41,173 nt of DNA from an uncultured Sphingomonadaceae bacterium (GCA_947494305.1 CANLUL010000006.1:30001-71173); one strand, 5' to 3'; numbered from the stretch's first letter, positions 18,758 to 26,148 are shown. The notes: generated from the sequence alone by a model not told the origin. Numbers and translations are program-made.

Positions 18758-19332
18758 TAGTTTTGGAAACAGTGCAGTTTACTCTATTCCCGACAGCGGT
18801 CGGCGACTGCGGTATCGCATGGCGTGGCGATACGGTCGTTGCCACCTTTTTGCCGGAGAAGACGCCCGCTGCGACAGAAGCCCGCCTATCTAAGCGAACA
18901 GGAGCGAAAAAGGGCAAGCCGGTAGCGGCTATAGAGCTTGCCATTCAATCAATCTCTGCGCTGCTTGAAGGTGAAAAAGCAGACTTATCATTTATCACCT
19001 GCGACTTTCATGGAATCGACCCATTCTCATTGGAGGTCTACTTGGTCACGCGGACAATTCCGGTTGGCGAGACGCTTACCTACGGAGATATTGCCTTGCA
19101 GCTCGGCGACAAACTGTACGCACAAAGGGTTGGTCAGGCTCTGGGACGTAACCCTTTCCCGATTATTGTACCTTGCCACCGTGTTTTTGGCGCAAACGGC
19201 AAGCTTATAGGTTTTTCAGCGCCCGGAGGAACTGAAACCAAACTCAAGATGCTCTCAATTGAAGGGGCACAAATTGCCGATCCACCGTCGTTGTTTGATG
19301 ATCTTCCACTCGCGACTAAGCCGCAGGATTGA
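18754..19332 (+). CDS. Methylated-DNA-[protein]-cysteine S-methyltransferase-like protein
   Basis: 192-aa alkyltransferase of the Ogt/MGMT family. The active-site motif is present in full: the nucleophile Cys in NPFPIIVPCHRVFGANG near residue 148, preceded by the HTH-like VGQALGRNP and followed by IGFSAPGG. It would remove O6-alkyl groups from guanine. An N-terminal ribonuclease-H-like domain precedes the active domain. The start is TTG 18754 (overlapping the previous stop) or TTG 18763, which has AAGGG at a better distance. Co-transcription with a lyase and a carrier is unusual for a repair protein and may signal an alkylating or electrophilic substrate. Confidence 0.9.
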   Translation: MIVLETVQFTLFPTAVGDCGIAWRGDTVVATFLPEKTPAATEARLSKRTGAKKGKPVAAIELAIQSISALLEGEKADLSFITCDFHGIDPFSLEVYLVTRTIPVGETLTYGDIALQLGDKLYAQRVGQALGRNPFPIIVPCHRVFGANGKLIGFSAPGGTETKLKMLSIEGAQIADPPSLFDDLPLATKPQD

Positions 19333-19349
19333 TTTTCAACAGCTTTTGA

Positions 19350-19916
19350 TCATGTGATGGTTTTTACCATCACCCATTTATGCTTTCCGATCTGTCTTGA
19401 TTTTTCGAAACCTTGTCGTTCGAACATATGTAAAGCACCATTGAACAGAAAGGCTGACGATGCCTTCCTACCCTCAATATCCTCCGGATAAGCCTCGACA
19501 ATTCCACCACCAAGCTTTCGAATTTCTTCGATTGCACCTTCAAGCGCAACCGACGCAACGCCGTTTCCACGATGTCCCTTACCAGAGAAAAAGCAGGTGA
19601 TCCGCCAGTCGGGTAATACCGAATCGGCCTTTTGATAGGCACGCTGGTTGTGGATTCGCGGGAGCTCATTTGGCGATCCAAATTGACACCACCCCACGCA
19701 ATCCCCGCCTTCATATACAAGCGCGGCATGCGCTCGGCCTTGGCGAACAAGACATTCTTTCGCCTTGCGCTTTTCAGCTGCATCGTCTGCACTTTCACCC
19801 TTTCCGTGATACCACATACACCAGCACCCACCCCAGACGCCGTTGTTCGCGTCAACTAGTCGCGCGAAGTCCGGCCAAGTGTTTTCGTTGAGCGGTTTGG
19901 TCTTAAAGTCGGTCAC
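19350..19916 (-). CDS. GNAT-family N-acetyltransferase
   Basis: 188-aa acetyltransferase. The acetyl-CoA-binding motif is visible as FFSGKGHRGNGVASVALEGA near residue 110, with the Q/RxxGxG/A-like core HRGNGVA. The N-terminal WGGCWCMWYHG segment, with two Cys and several Trp, marks a subgroup of GNAT proteins of unknown substrate. It seems to start with GTG 19916; the ribosome site is weak. It converges on the MGMT-like gene (17-bp gap) and is followed upstream by the SnoaL-like gene on the same strand. Confidence 0.85.
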   Translation of the reverse strand: MTDFKTKPLNENTWPDFARLVDANNGVWGGCWCMWYHGKGESADDAAEKRKAKECLVRQGRAHAALVYEGGDCVGWCQFGSPNELPRIHNQRAYQKADSVLPDWRITCFFSGKGHRGNGVASVALEGAIEEIRKLGGGIVEAYPEDIEGRKASSAFLFNGALHMFERQGFEKSRQIGKHKWVMVKTIT

Positions 19917-19940
19917 GAGTCGCTGCTAAGGAGTTGATTA

Positions 19941-20339
19941 TCACTGTTCAATACCGCCTCGCCCCTCAGGTGTGAGCACTGCTGAATCGAAGATCACATG
20001 CTCTTCTATCGCCATTCCATCTTTAAGGCGGAAACGGTCTACGCCCCGATAGGTACGCCGCTCCCCATGGATCAAGGCCGACGTTTCCCAAGCAATGTAT
20101 AACATCTCTCCATTCCCAGCGCAGTCGAGCGGAGTCACTGTCATGTCCTCCATCGTGGCCAATGTCTCGGTCATCCATTCTGCATAGGTGGTACCGGACA
20201 TTATTCCCGCGCCAGTGAAATGAATTTTCGCGTCAGGCGCAATCACTTCGGGTACTCGCGCACCTGAAGGTTCGGCCCAGAACGATTTGAAACGCTCATA
20301 GAAATCGTGCTGTTCAGGGGTGAGGTTTGTGTCGGTCAT
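19941..20339 (-). CDS. SnoaL/NTF2-like protein
   Basis: 132-aa alpha+beta-barrel protein of the SnoaL-like polyketide-cyclase/NTF2 superfamily. It has the usual N-terminal helices (LTPEQHDFYERFKSFWAEP) and the barrel with KIHFTGAGIMSG and WETSALIHGERRTYRGVDRF. Members act as isomerases, cyclases or binding proteins for small hydrophobic ligands. ATG 20339 is chosen over 20393 because GGAGAG lies 6 bp upstream and the longer frame would run into the promoter. The promoter carries two MarR-type operators, linking it to the MarR regulon that begins 4 kb away. Confidence 0.83.
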   Translation of the reverse strand: MTDTNLTPEQHDFYERFKSFWAEPSGARVPEVIAPDAKIHFTGAGIMSGTTYAEWMTETLATMEDMTVTPLDCAGNGEMLYIAWETSALIHGERRTYRGVDRFRLKDGMAIEEHVIFDSAVLTPEGRGGIEQ

Positions 20340-20379
20340 GTTGCTCTCCGCAGCGGTTGTTGATTGCCGCTTCAGTTTA

Positions 20380-20426
20380 TATGCGTCGCGCACATATAGT
20401 CAATTGGAAAATATGCGTGGCGCATA
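20380..20426 (-). promoter_or_regulatory. Promoter with two MarR-type operators (SnoaL-like gene)
   Basis: On the minus strand: -35 TTGACT (20398-20403), 16-bp spacer, -10 TATAAA. A perfect TATGCG-N3-CGCATA palindrome lies at 20412-20426, just upstream of the -35. An imperfect copy, TATGCGTCGCGCACATA (20380-20396), fills the spacer and -10. These are the same sequences as at 16001-16015 and 16045-16059. Confidence 0.68.
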
Positions 20427-20597
20427 TAAATATCGTATTTGTGGTCTCCGCAGCAGATTGCAGGATGGCATAAGAAGCAATTGGTTAGTGAATTTGAGAA
20501 CCTTGGTAGCTGAACCCGATGGCTGCTTCTCTGTTAAGGGTCTCTGTTTCGCTCCATTCCACAGAGTGCCCAATCACACTGATGAAATTTAGCCTTC

Positions 20598-20664
20598 TAA
20601 CGACCGCTTTTGGGATGAAGCGGTCTCGCTAGGAATGTCTGATATTGGGGCGCAAAGCGGACAT
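20598..20664 (+). repeat. Intergenic repeat, copy C
   Basis: GACCGCTTTTGGGATGAAGCGGTC is followed by ATGTCTGATATTGGGGCGC and AAAGCGGACAT. The first and middle blocks match the left part of copy B (14618-14660). The first block contains a short inverted repeat (GACCGCTT with AAGCGGTC) and can fold into a hairpin. The 20430-20597 stretch before it holds no gene that I can support. Confidence 0.55.
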
Positions 20665-20665
20665 G

Positions 20666-20830
20666 TTATTGGGAGAGCGCTAGATTAATGAGCGTGATTT
20701 TTGATCGAATTGATGCTTTTTCATGTTTCGATGAACAGGAATTAAACCGTGCGGTCAAATTGGCTTTTGCCGCCAATAATTCGGACCGCGTTAGATTTGC
20801 GAGTGCTTTTCCATTGAACTGTTCATGCAT
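20666..20830 (-). CDS. Small hypothetical protein
   Basis: 54-aa basic protein with no recognised domain. The reason to believe it is the GGGAGG site 8 bp before ATG 20830, one of the best ribosome sites in the window. The sequence is helical in character (ALANLTRSELLAAKANLTAR, then KASIRSKITLINLAL). It directly abuts repeat copy C at its 3' end. Function unknown. Confidence 0.5.
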   Translation of the reverse strand: MHEQFNGKALANLTRSELLAAKANLTARFNSCSSKHEKASIRSKITLINLALSQ

Positions 20831-21334
20831 AGATAACCTCCCTTGTTTGGAAGACCGCGACAATCGCAGTCTTTATGGAAGGCAGGTGAAAGTCATTGGG
20901 GCGAAGGTATCATCCGTTAGGAGTGCAACGATCAGAGTAACAGCGGGTCTCCCGCTTGATGTCAAAGATATCCTATGACTACAACGACCCATGAAAAGAC
21001 AAGATTGATGTGGTTTCGAACTTGTAGAGGTTTCAAGTCAGTGAACTGGTTTAGCCAAGTCTATACTCGAGTCTGATTTTGGCGTTAGTGTCGTTCGACA
21101 CCCCGTGCTCTCATGCAAGCAACGAGCCTTGCAGTCTCGGCCATTCGGTTTCGATCACTAACGCATCTTACTAAGGGTTCCACCCTCGCGCCTGCAAGGC
21201 ATCCAACCGTATCCACCTTCAAATCCACTCAGGCGGAAGCCTCGGCCGGAACCTCCTTGCAGTTGCTACCCCGCTTCTCGGCAAAGAGCCAGGTTTGCAT
21301 ATGCAAACGGCTTTAATTTGAAGGGATTAGAGAT
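20831..21334. other. Intergenic stretch without a supported gene
   Basis: About 500 bp upstream of the 21335 gene. A 67-codon frame at 21113-21316 has no ribosome site and no recognisable content. I see no RNA gene, hairpin of note or repeat here. The stretch marks the change from the metabolic region to the accessory region. Confidence 0.4.
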
Positions 21335-21751
21335 ATGGAACAAACACATGAAGGGTATAGTGCAGGGCATCCTTGGTACTATTATCTTGGAGGTCGTAGA
21401 CTAAGCCTAAAAGAAATCAGGCAAAGCTCAATTGATCGTGGGTATCGCGGCTATGATGCGGACACATTGGACATGCTCGGTAATATGAGCGAGCCGAAAC
21501 GTTCCGAACAGCTTCGCGCAAAAAGGGCTGAAATTGTAGCAGAATTAAAAGGTGATGTTGCTCGTTATCGTGAATTAGCAAAGGAACTAAGCGCTCGCAG
21601 AATGTGTGGCTTGGATGATGTCTTGGAAGCATCTTGCGCTGATATTCATACCAATATCAGTCTCAAGCATAATCACATTTACAACGACTTGGCACGGCTG
21701 CGTGTGGTTGATGGTTGTCTGAGCCAGCAACGAGACTTGTTCGAGCGTTGA
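21335..21751 (+). CDS. Hypothetical protein with predicted coiled coil
   Basis: 138 aa, no recognised family. The N-terminus is aromatic and polar (HPWYYYLGGRRLSLKEIRQ), followed by a charged helical section from about residue 50 to 90 (SEQLRAKRAEIVAELKGD) likely to form a coiled coil, and a His/Asn-rich segment SLKHNHIYNDLARL. No signal peptide or membrane segment. AGGGA and AGAG lie before the ATG. It sits 100 bp upstream of the subtilisin-like gene on the same strand and could belong to that module. Confidence 0.6.
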   Translation: MEQTHEGYSAGHPWYYYLGGRRLSLKEIRQSSIDRGYRGYDADTLDMLGNMSEPKRSEQLRAKRAEIVAELKGDVARYRELAKELSARRMCGLDDVLEASCADIHTNISLKHNHIYNDLARLRVVDGCLSQQRDLFER

Positions 21752-21853
21752 GCAAGATAGTTTCAGGTATTTCATTTCATTGGGATGTACTAGGTTGAAT
21801 ATTCTTATCAAAGGTGCTTGAAGCCCTAGTCAAAGTAGGGGCTTTACTTCACT

Positions 21854-23263
21854 ATGGCAATTTTAATAACTCTATCGAGCGAGGCTTTTGCCGAGGAAAA
21901 GCATGAGCTCAAAATCAACAGGGATGATCCTAGAACCTCGCTGATAAAGATTCACGGGCGCCAACAGTCAAAACGCATCAGAAAAATCAAACGAGGCTTC
22001 CGGGGTAAACAACATAATTGGCTATTATGGTGGGTTAACTCGCAATCAAATGAACAAGAGTTTGATGAATGGTTGGCTGGCCATTTTGCCCAAAAAGCTC
22101 ATCTGTTACCAGAGTCGTTATACCGCGTAGCGATGGAAAACTTCGTAGCCGAGAGTAATCAGCTTGGAAAAATTACTGGAGACCGCATTTTTCGCTGGGA
22201 TATCGATGAACAGCATTATATTGTTGCTATGCCAGAAGTTGGCTTGATTGCTTTTTTCGCGCCGTCAGGAAATCTTCGCAAGTGCCTCGATCCGCAACAA
22301 AAGGAAACCGAGTGGAACTGGAGTTTGTCGGGAATTCCTTTTGGGGAAAACCCTGATGGAGGAGGAGTGGGCGATGATTTAGTCGCCAAATCCGCCTACA
22401 TAGATGCTTTGCACAAGAAATTTGGAAAGGGAAAAGGCGCTGTATTGGGAATAATAGATACCGGCGTATGTCCTGAATCTAGCGAATTGGAAGGACGTGT
22501 GGTCGCAACTTGGGCAATCCGGACGGATGAGAAAAGAGTGCCTCGACCAGACTACATGATTAATAGTGATGAGATTGGGCACGGCACAGAGACCGCTACA
22601 ATCGCAGCCGGGAAAACACTCGGGATCGCCCCCGAAGCGAGAGTATTCTCAATAAAACTGCCAATGTGGAAAAATGGCGGTACCTATGCATATGATCTCT
22701 TGCATCTGGCAGCAGCCTTTAACACGTTGAGATCTGATGAATCTCAGATAGTCGAGGGACAAAGCGCTCTCTCGTTGATAGATACGTTGCTGCTCCCCAA
22801 CGGCCTCTATTTGTCTGAAAAACACAGGCGCAAGAATGCTGTTAAGAACATCGTCAAAGCCATTTCAGGGTTCAGCAATGATTGCGAGATTGTTGTGGTT
22901 GCTGCGATCGGGAACGAACCAAATCAAGTATCCTTTCCGGCAACAGAGGCAAATGTCTTGTCAGTTGGTGCAATTGACAGTGACGGGAATCGATGGGAGA
23001 AATCCGGATACGGGAACGATATAATCAGTAGCCCCATACCTATTGTTCATTTCCAAGGCTGCGATATTAGTTGCCAAACACTGAACGGTAAGTCAAAACA
23101 AAGTAGCGGAACATCAATGGCAGCGGCAGGAGTGGCGGGCCTAGTGACTATTCTCACCAAAACTGGAAAAACGAGTGTTAGTCGCTGGGGTCGTGTGCGC
23201 GACGGTATCACTGTTCAGCGGGATGCTGTCGGTGATTTACCAATTTTGTATTGGGACAAGTAA
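21854..23263 (+). CDS. Subtilisin-like serine protease (S8 family)
   Basis: 469-aa protease with a full catalytic triad: Asp202 in GIIDTGVCPE, His243 in IGHGTETATIA, and Ser421 in SSGTSMAAAG. The oxyanion Asn lies in AAIGNEPN. About 190 residues precede the catalytic domain; the region is charged and contains LLWWVN and WDIDEQHYIVAMPEVG, with no clear I9 propeptide and no convincing signal peptide, so it may act in the cytoplasm. The start at ATG 21854 lacks a good ribosome site. A small I9-like protein follows on the same strand and a Trypco1-type protein lies convergent beyond it. Trypco1 proteins typically occur beside proteases in conflict systems. Confidence 0.9.
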   Translation: MAILITLSSEAFAEEKHELKINRDDPRTSLIKIHGRQQSKRIRKIKRGFRGKQHNWLLWWVNSQSNEQEFDEWLAGHFAQKAHLLPESLYRVAMENFVAESNQLGKITGDRIFRWDIDEQHYIVAMPEVGLIAFFAPSGNLRKCLDPQQKETEWNWSLSGIPFGENPDGGGVGDDLVAKSAYIDALHKKFGKGKGAVLGIIDTGVCPESSELEGRVVATWAIRTDEKRVPRPDYMINSDEIGHGTETATIAAGKTLGIAPEARVFSIKLPMWKNGGTYAYDLLHLAAAFNTLRSDESQIVEGQSALSLIDTLLLPNGLYLSEKHRRKNAVKNIVKAISGFSNDCEIVVVAAIGNEPNQVSFPATEANVLSVGAIDSDGNRWEKSGYGNDIISSPIPIVHFQGCDISCQTLNGKSKQSSGTSMAAAGVAGLVTILTKTGKTSVSRWGRVRDGITVQRDAVGDLPILYWDK

Positions 23264-23303
23264 GATTTTGTGATTTAATGATATTTTGAATGTGAGGAAA
23301 TAT

Positions 23304-23600
23304 TTGAGATCAACACAAAACACTGCGGGCGGAACCGTTTTAGTCTGTGATCCATCTTTTTTGAGAGACAACGGACAAAATTGTGCGTCGGCCTTTCCGG
23401 TGGAACTTTTGAATAAGTTATCAAGCAGGTTTAATTTCCAAGTACTTGAAACACTTGATACGATGCCAATGGTATTTATCGAGGCTAGCGGTCGCGAGCT
23501 TGGTGCAATGGATGTTTATTTGGCCCAAAACTATGGGAGCAAAGTTTCAGTCGAGGGATCGAACATTATACAAACAGATATTACTTCTTCGCCCACTTAG
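23304..23600 (+). CDS. Small protein, possible I9-like protease inhibitor/chaperone
   Basis: 98 aa from TTG 23304, which has GAGG 6 bp upstream; TTG 23286 or GTG 23292 are alternatives. The C-terminal half (LLNKLSSRFNFQVLETL, then MPMVFIEASGRELGAMDVYL and an end strand KVSVEGSNII) follows the order of I9 propeptide/inhibitor domains: helix, strand with small hydrophobics, helix, strand. It begins about 40 bp after the protease stop. If correct, the inhibitor or folding domain is supplied in trans to a protease that lacks its own. Its last 20 bp overlap the convergent Trypco1-type gene. The fold assignment is my inference. Confidence 0.62.
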   Translation: MRSTQNTAGGTVLVCDPSFLRDNGQNCASAFPVELLNKLSSRFNFQVLETLDTMPMVFIEASGRELGAMDVYLAQNYGSKVSVEGSNIIQTDITSSPT

Positions 23601-23874
23601 CTTTTAAATTTATAGTGGCTTTGCTGTGTACCTTGGCCAGCCCGAAAAAACCTCCCTCGCCGCCAGCTTCAATTCCAAAATCAATCTCGAGCTCATCAGG
23701 ACTGCCGATACTCTTAAACTGTTCCATTGCTTCGTTAGCGAACCTTGTAATACGAGAGAGTGATTCTTTTGCGGGCAATTTTAGTTCATCGTCGTCGGAG
23801 AATGTGCGGCCTGCAGGGATGTCAGAATTATCTATGATTTCAATTTCTGTTTCATCGTCCAATATAAGCTTCAT
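23581..23874 (-). CDS. Trypco1-type (CU044_2847-like) protein
   Basis: 97-aa protein resembling the trypsin-co-occurring domain 1 family. It has an N-terminal strand pair (MKLILDDETEIEIID), a central helix (SLSRITRFANEAMEQFKSI), then the diagnostic run DELEIDFGIEAGGEGG and a closing strand ATINLKAKW, close to the family's EVEFGVKL...TLTW ending. Trypco domains accompany peptidases in predicted NTP-dependent conflict systems (work by Aravind and colleagues). The AGGAG site 7 bp before ATG 23874 is strong. Here the neighbour is a subtilisin-like, not trypsin-like, protease. Function inferred from association only. Confidence 0.78.
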   Translation of the reverse strand: MKLILDDETEIEIIDNSDIPAGRTFSDDDELKLPAKESLSRITRFANEAMEQFKSIGSPDELEIDFGIEAGGEGGFFGLAKVHSKATINLKAKWAKK

Positions 23875-23950
23875 TTGAATCTCCTAAGCAAGAAACTTTA
23901 CGCTTCACCTATTTAGTGCAACTAAATTTGAATATGTCAATATGATTGCA

Positions 23951-24502
23951 CTATCGATCATTTATTGCTCGAGATATTGTACTTGGATGAACCTTATGTG
24001 CATGCGCAATCGAAGCAATTGTATCCCCTGAGGATTTACGCTTCTTGGCATGTTGGACTTGCTTTCGTGACAATTTACGCGGTCGACCACAGTGGATACC
24101 CCGTTTTTTTGCGGCAGCCATTCCAGCTATGGTACGTTCTTTGATGAGATTTAGTTCAAGCTCTGCAAAAGCGGAGCGTATTTGATAGATGCAACGACCA
24201 AAGGGTGTTTTCGTATCAATACCCTCGGTAATATCCATAAACTCAGCGCCTAGCTTCTCGATATGGTCCAACACTGTGAGGGCATGAGACAGGCTACGAA
24301 AAGGCCGATCGAGTTTCCAAATTACAAATTGATCGCCTTTGGTAAGCGCGGCAAGTGCCGCTTCTAATCCAGGACGTTTCTTCTGTGTGGCTGATACTCC
24401 TTGATCGAAATACACCTTATCGACACCGACCATTTCAAATGCGTCGAGTTGCAGATGAAGATTCTGCTCATCTTCCGAGCATCTTGCATAGGCTATTTTC
24501 AT
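23951..24502 (-). CDS. Serine recombinase (resolvase/invertase family)
   Basis: 183-aa recombinase of resolvase/DNA-invertase size. The N-terminal catalytic domain begins MKIAYARCSEDEQN with the nucleophile Ser9. It continues with DQGVSATQKKRPGLEAAL and IWKLDRPFRSLSH (conserved Arg residues), the long E helix from about 100, and a C-terminal HTH, SRKQVQHAKKR to IAHAHKVHPSTISRA. I start it at 24502 because the family consensus begins there; the in-frame extension to 24550 runs into a recombination-site-like dyad. Two inverted 26-bp dyads lie just upstream (24544-24569 and 24701-24726), as expected for an invertase acting next to its own gene. Confidence 0.92.
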   Translation of the reverse strand: MKIAYARCSEDEQNLHLQLDAFEMVGVDKVYFDQGVSATQKKRPGLEAALAALTKGDQFVIWKLDRPFRSLSHALTVLDHIEKLGAEFMDITEGIDTKTPFGRCIYQIRSAFAELELNLIKERTIAGMAAAKKRGIHCGRPRKLSRKQVQHAKKRKSSGDTIASIAHAHKVHPSTISRAINDR

Positions 24503-24543
24503 CACAAAACGCGGGTTTTCTGAGTTTGGCAGAGTATCGGCAA

Positions 24544-24569
24544 TAAGCAAAAGGGTTCCCTTTTGATTG
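24544..24569 (+). repeat. hix-like recombination site, left
   Basis: Two 12-bp half sites around a central TT: core AAAAGGGTTCCCTTTT at 24549-24564. The half sites agree at 10 of 12 positions. The core plus one base (17 bp) is identical to the reverse complement of the core of the site at 24701-24726. The size and 2-bp centre match sites used by serine invertases such as Hin and Gin. Confidence 0.6.
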
Positions 24570-24700
24570 ACCCCTTTTTCTGCCTAATTCACGCCCTTTA
24601 TTCGGTAGGTCTATCCTACACCGCGTGAGCGTTATCTTACTGCAATCACTCAAAAAACTCAAGAGAAACTACCTGTTGCGTAGTGAAAGCCTTTTACCGG
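24570..24700. promoter_or_regulatory. Candidate invertible segment between the two dyads
   Basis: About 130 bp of AT-rich DNA between the two inverted sites, upstream of both the recombinase (leftward) and the exported-protein gene (rightward). It contains promoter-like hexamers, for example TTGACC at 24566 rightward and TTGAGT read leftward near 24650, and a small hairpin GTAGG-N5-CCTAC near 24605. No coding sequence is evident. Inversion would redirect any promoter inside it. Confidence 0.4.
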
Positions 24701-24726
24701 CTTGCAAAAGGGAACCCTTTTACAAG
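24701..24726 (-). repeat. hix-like recombination site, right (inverted)
   Basis: Core AAAAGGGAACCCTTTT at 24706-24721 around a central AA; half sites agree at 11 of 12 positions, and the symmetry extends to 14 bp per side. Its reverse complement has TT at the centre, so relative to 24544-24569 the sites are inverted. Recombination between them would invert about 157 bp (centre to centre). Confidence 0.6.
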
Positions 24727-24751
24727 CCTAAGAAACAAAGGCATAAACGGC

Positions 24752-25258
24752 ATGAAAAACGCAATTAAAACAGTATTTGGGATGATAGCATCAGCAGCAC
24801 TTGCACTTACGCCAATGCAGGCATTTGCGGAAGAAGCAGCCGATGCAAATACGCCTGTTGCTACAGCACCTGTTACCGCTGTTGCAGCTCAGTCAGTTCA
24901 ATATGTTGATGCAACTGGAGAAACTATGAATGGCGCGAGACGGTTTGCAGCGGCGGCGTCAAATGACAAAATAGCTATTGTCGTTTGGGGCGGAAATCGG
25001 GCAATCCAGCAGGAAGCATATAACGCTGCCCGCGACCTAGCCGGTATAGGTATTCCAACGGCATTCGTGCTTGCGCCAGATCACAATGATTTGGACGGAG
25101 ACGCAGTTATGCAGGTCTATGCTGCATCGACTCCGCGCAGTGATAGTCATTGGGGAAGAAACTATGCTGACCAAGTTCGCGCAGATATGCGCGATGCAGG
25201 TTTGGCAGCTTATCGTGAAGCATTTCCACAGCGCATTAGCGCACTTTCATTAAATTAG
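24752..25258 (+). CDS. Exported hypothetical protein
   Basis: 168 aa with a clear Sec signal peptide: basic MKNAIK start, hydrophobic core, and probable cleavage after TPMQAFA. The mature part has an Ala/Pro/Thr linker, then a compact domain with DKIAIVVWGGNRAIQQEAYN, then IPTAFVLAPDHND and a Trp/Arg region HWGRNYADQV. No family recognised. ATG 24752 is chosen because the signal peptide begins there; the longer frame from 24683 crosses the recombination site. It is the first gene beyond the candidate invertible segment, so it is the one whose expression would switch. The stop overlaps the convergent next gene by 4 bp. Confidence 0.75.
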   Translation: MKNAIKTVFGMIASAALALTPMQAFAEEAADANTPVATAPVTAVAAQSVQYVDATGETMNGARRFAAAASNDKIAIVVWGGNRAIQQEAYNAARDLAGIGIPTAFVLAPDHNDLDGDAVMQVYAASTPRSDSHWGRNYADQVRADMRDAGLAAYREAFPQRISALSLN

Positions 25259-26148
25259 GATAGGGCAAGCGCATTTATGCTTGGTGCAGGTAGCGCCCTA
25301 GTAGCATCTGCTAGCTGGACGCCAACGGCTTGAGCATTAAATTCTACGCTCGGGCTATAGTCCGACTCAAATGGATTTCCTGAACTTGATACGCCCTCTC
25401 GAATTTGAACAGTCTCTCTTGCATTTGTCTCAGCAGCATTGGCACTATATCCCTCTGAAAGCGCAGCCTGCTCTTGGACAGTCTGATAATCGACAGGAGC
25501 CTCAATTTGTTCAGCCTGCAAATTTTGCGTTTCGTCGTTAGTAAGATCATTCTGATTGCGAGCTTCACGCTTTGAATTGGCATCGTCTGCCATTTCACGC
25601 GCGATTTCAGGTTGCTTGTCTGCGATCTCGGATAGAATTTCGGCCTTTTCTTCCGGCGTGTCTGCGTTTTGATACGCAATGAGCATTGTTGCCAGTTCGG
25701 CTTTTTGCTGTGCGTCGATGCCGTGACGAGCTGCAATGTCATCGATGTTTTCCAATGTGTCATTAACCGCAGCATCCGTATCCTCTTCGTCAATATCCAT
25801 ACCAAACATATGAAATTGACCATTTGAGTAAAAGACAGCTTGCATGGCTTCGCGTTGTCGTTCTGCAAGCTCGGTAATCATGCTAGCATCGCTAGCCGGA
25901 TCATCTTTCTTGCGTTGCTCTTCTTCCAATTTGAGAACATTATTTATTGCAATATCGGCAACAGCTTCCCCAACCCCTGAAACGGAACCACCATCAACAT
26001 TACCATATGCGGCATCCCACATGGTCGCACCAAAGTTGAAATCTTGAAAATATACAGAAGGTGAGGGAAGCTTTGTGGGGCTTGCAGCTAAATGTGCTGC
26101 AATTCCTGCATCCCGTAGATTGATTGCTGTGACCTGGCTAATTGCCAT
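25255..26148 (-). CDS. Acidic hypothetical protein
   Basis: 297 aa, strongly acidic, with no signal peptide or membrane helix and no recognised domain. The N-terminal region (about 1-70) is rich in Ala and Gly (SVSGVGEAVADIAINNVL), the middle is helical and charged (TPEEKAEILSEIADKQPEIAREMADD), and the C-terminal 80 residues are low complexity and probably disordered. AAGG precedes ATG 26148. Composition suggests a structural, scaffold or mobile-element protein, but nothing in the sequence decides it. It overlaps the next gene's 3' end by 61 bp. Confidence 0.65.
   Translation of the reverse strand: MAISQVTAINLRDAGIAAHLAASPTKLPSPSVYFQDFNFGATMWDAAYGNVDGGSVSGVGEAVADIAINNVLKLEEEQRKKDDPASDASMITELAERQREAMQAVFYSNGQFHMFGMDIDEEDTDAAVNDTLENIDDIAARHGIDAQQKAELATMLIAYQNADTPEEKAEILSEIADKQPEIAREMADDANSKREARNQNDLTNDETQNLQAEQIEAPVDYQTVQEQAALSEGYSANAAETNARETVQIREGVSSSGNPFESDYSPSVEFNAQAVGVQLADATRALPAPSINALALS

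Noticed and set aside
19354-19373. Hairpin GTGATGG-N6-CCATCAC between convergent genes
   Set aside because: It lies inside the end of the GNAT gene and has no T tract on either side, so I did not call a terminator.
21113-21316. 67-codon frame upstream of the 21335 gene
   Set aside because: No ribosome site, no recognisable family, and a composition unlike the neighbours.
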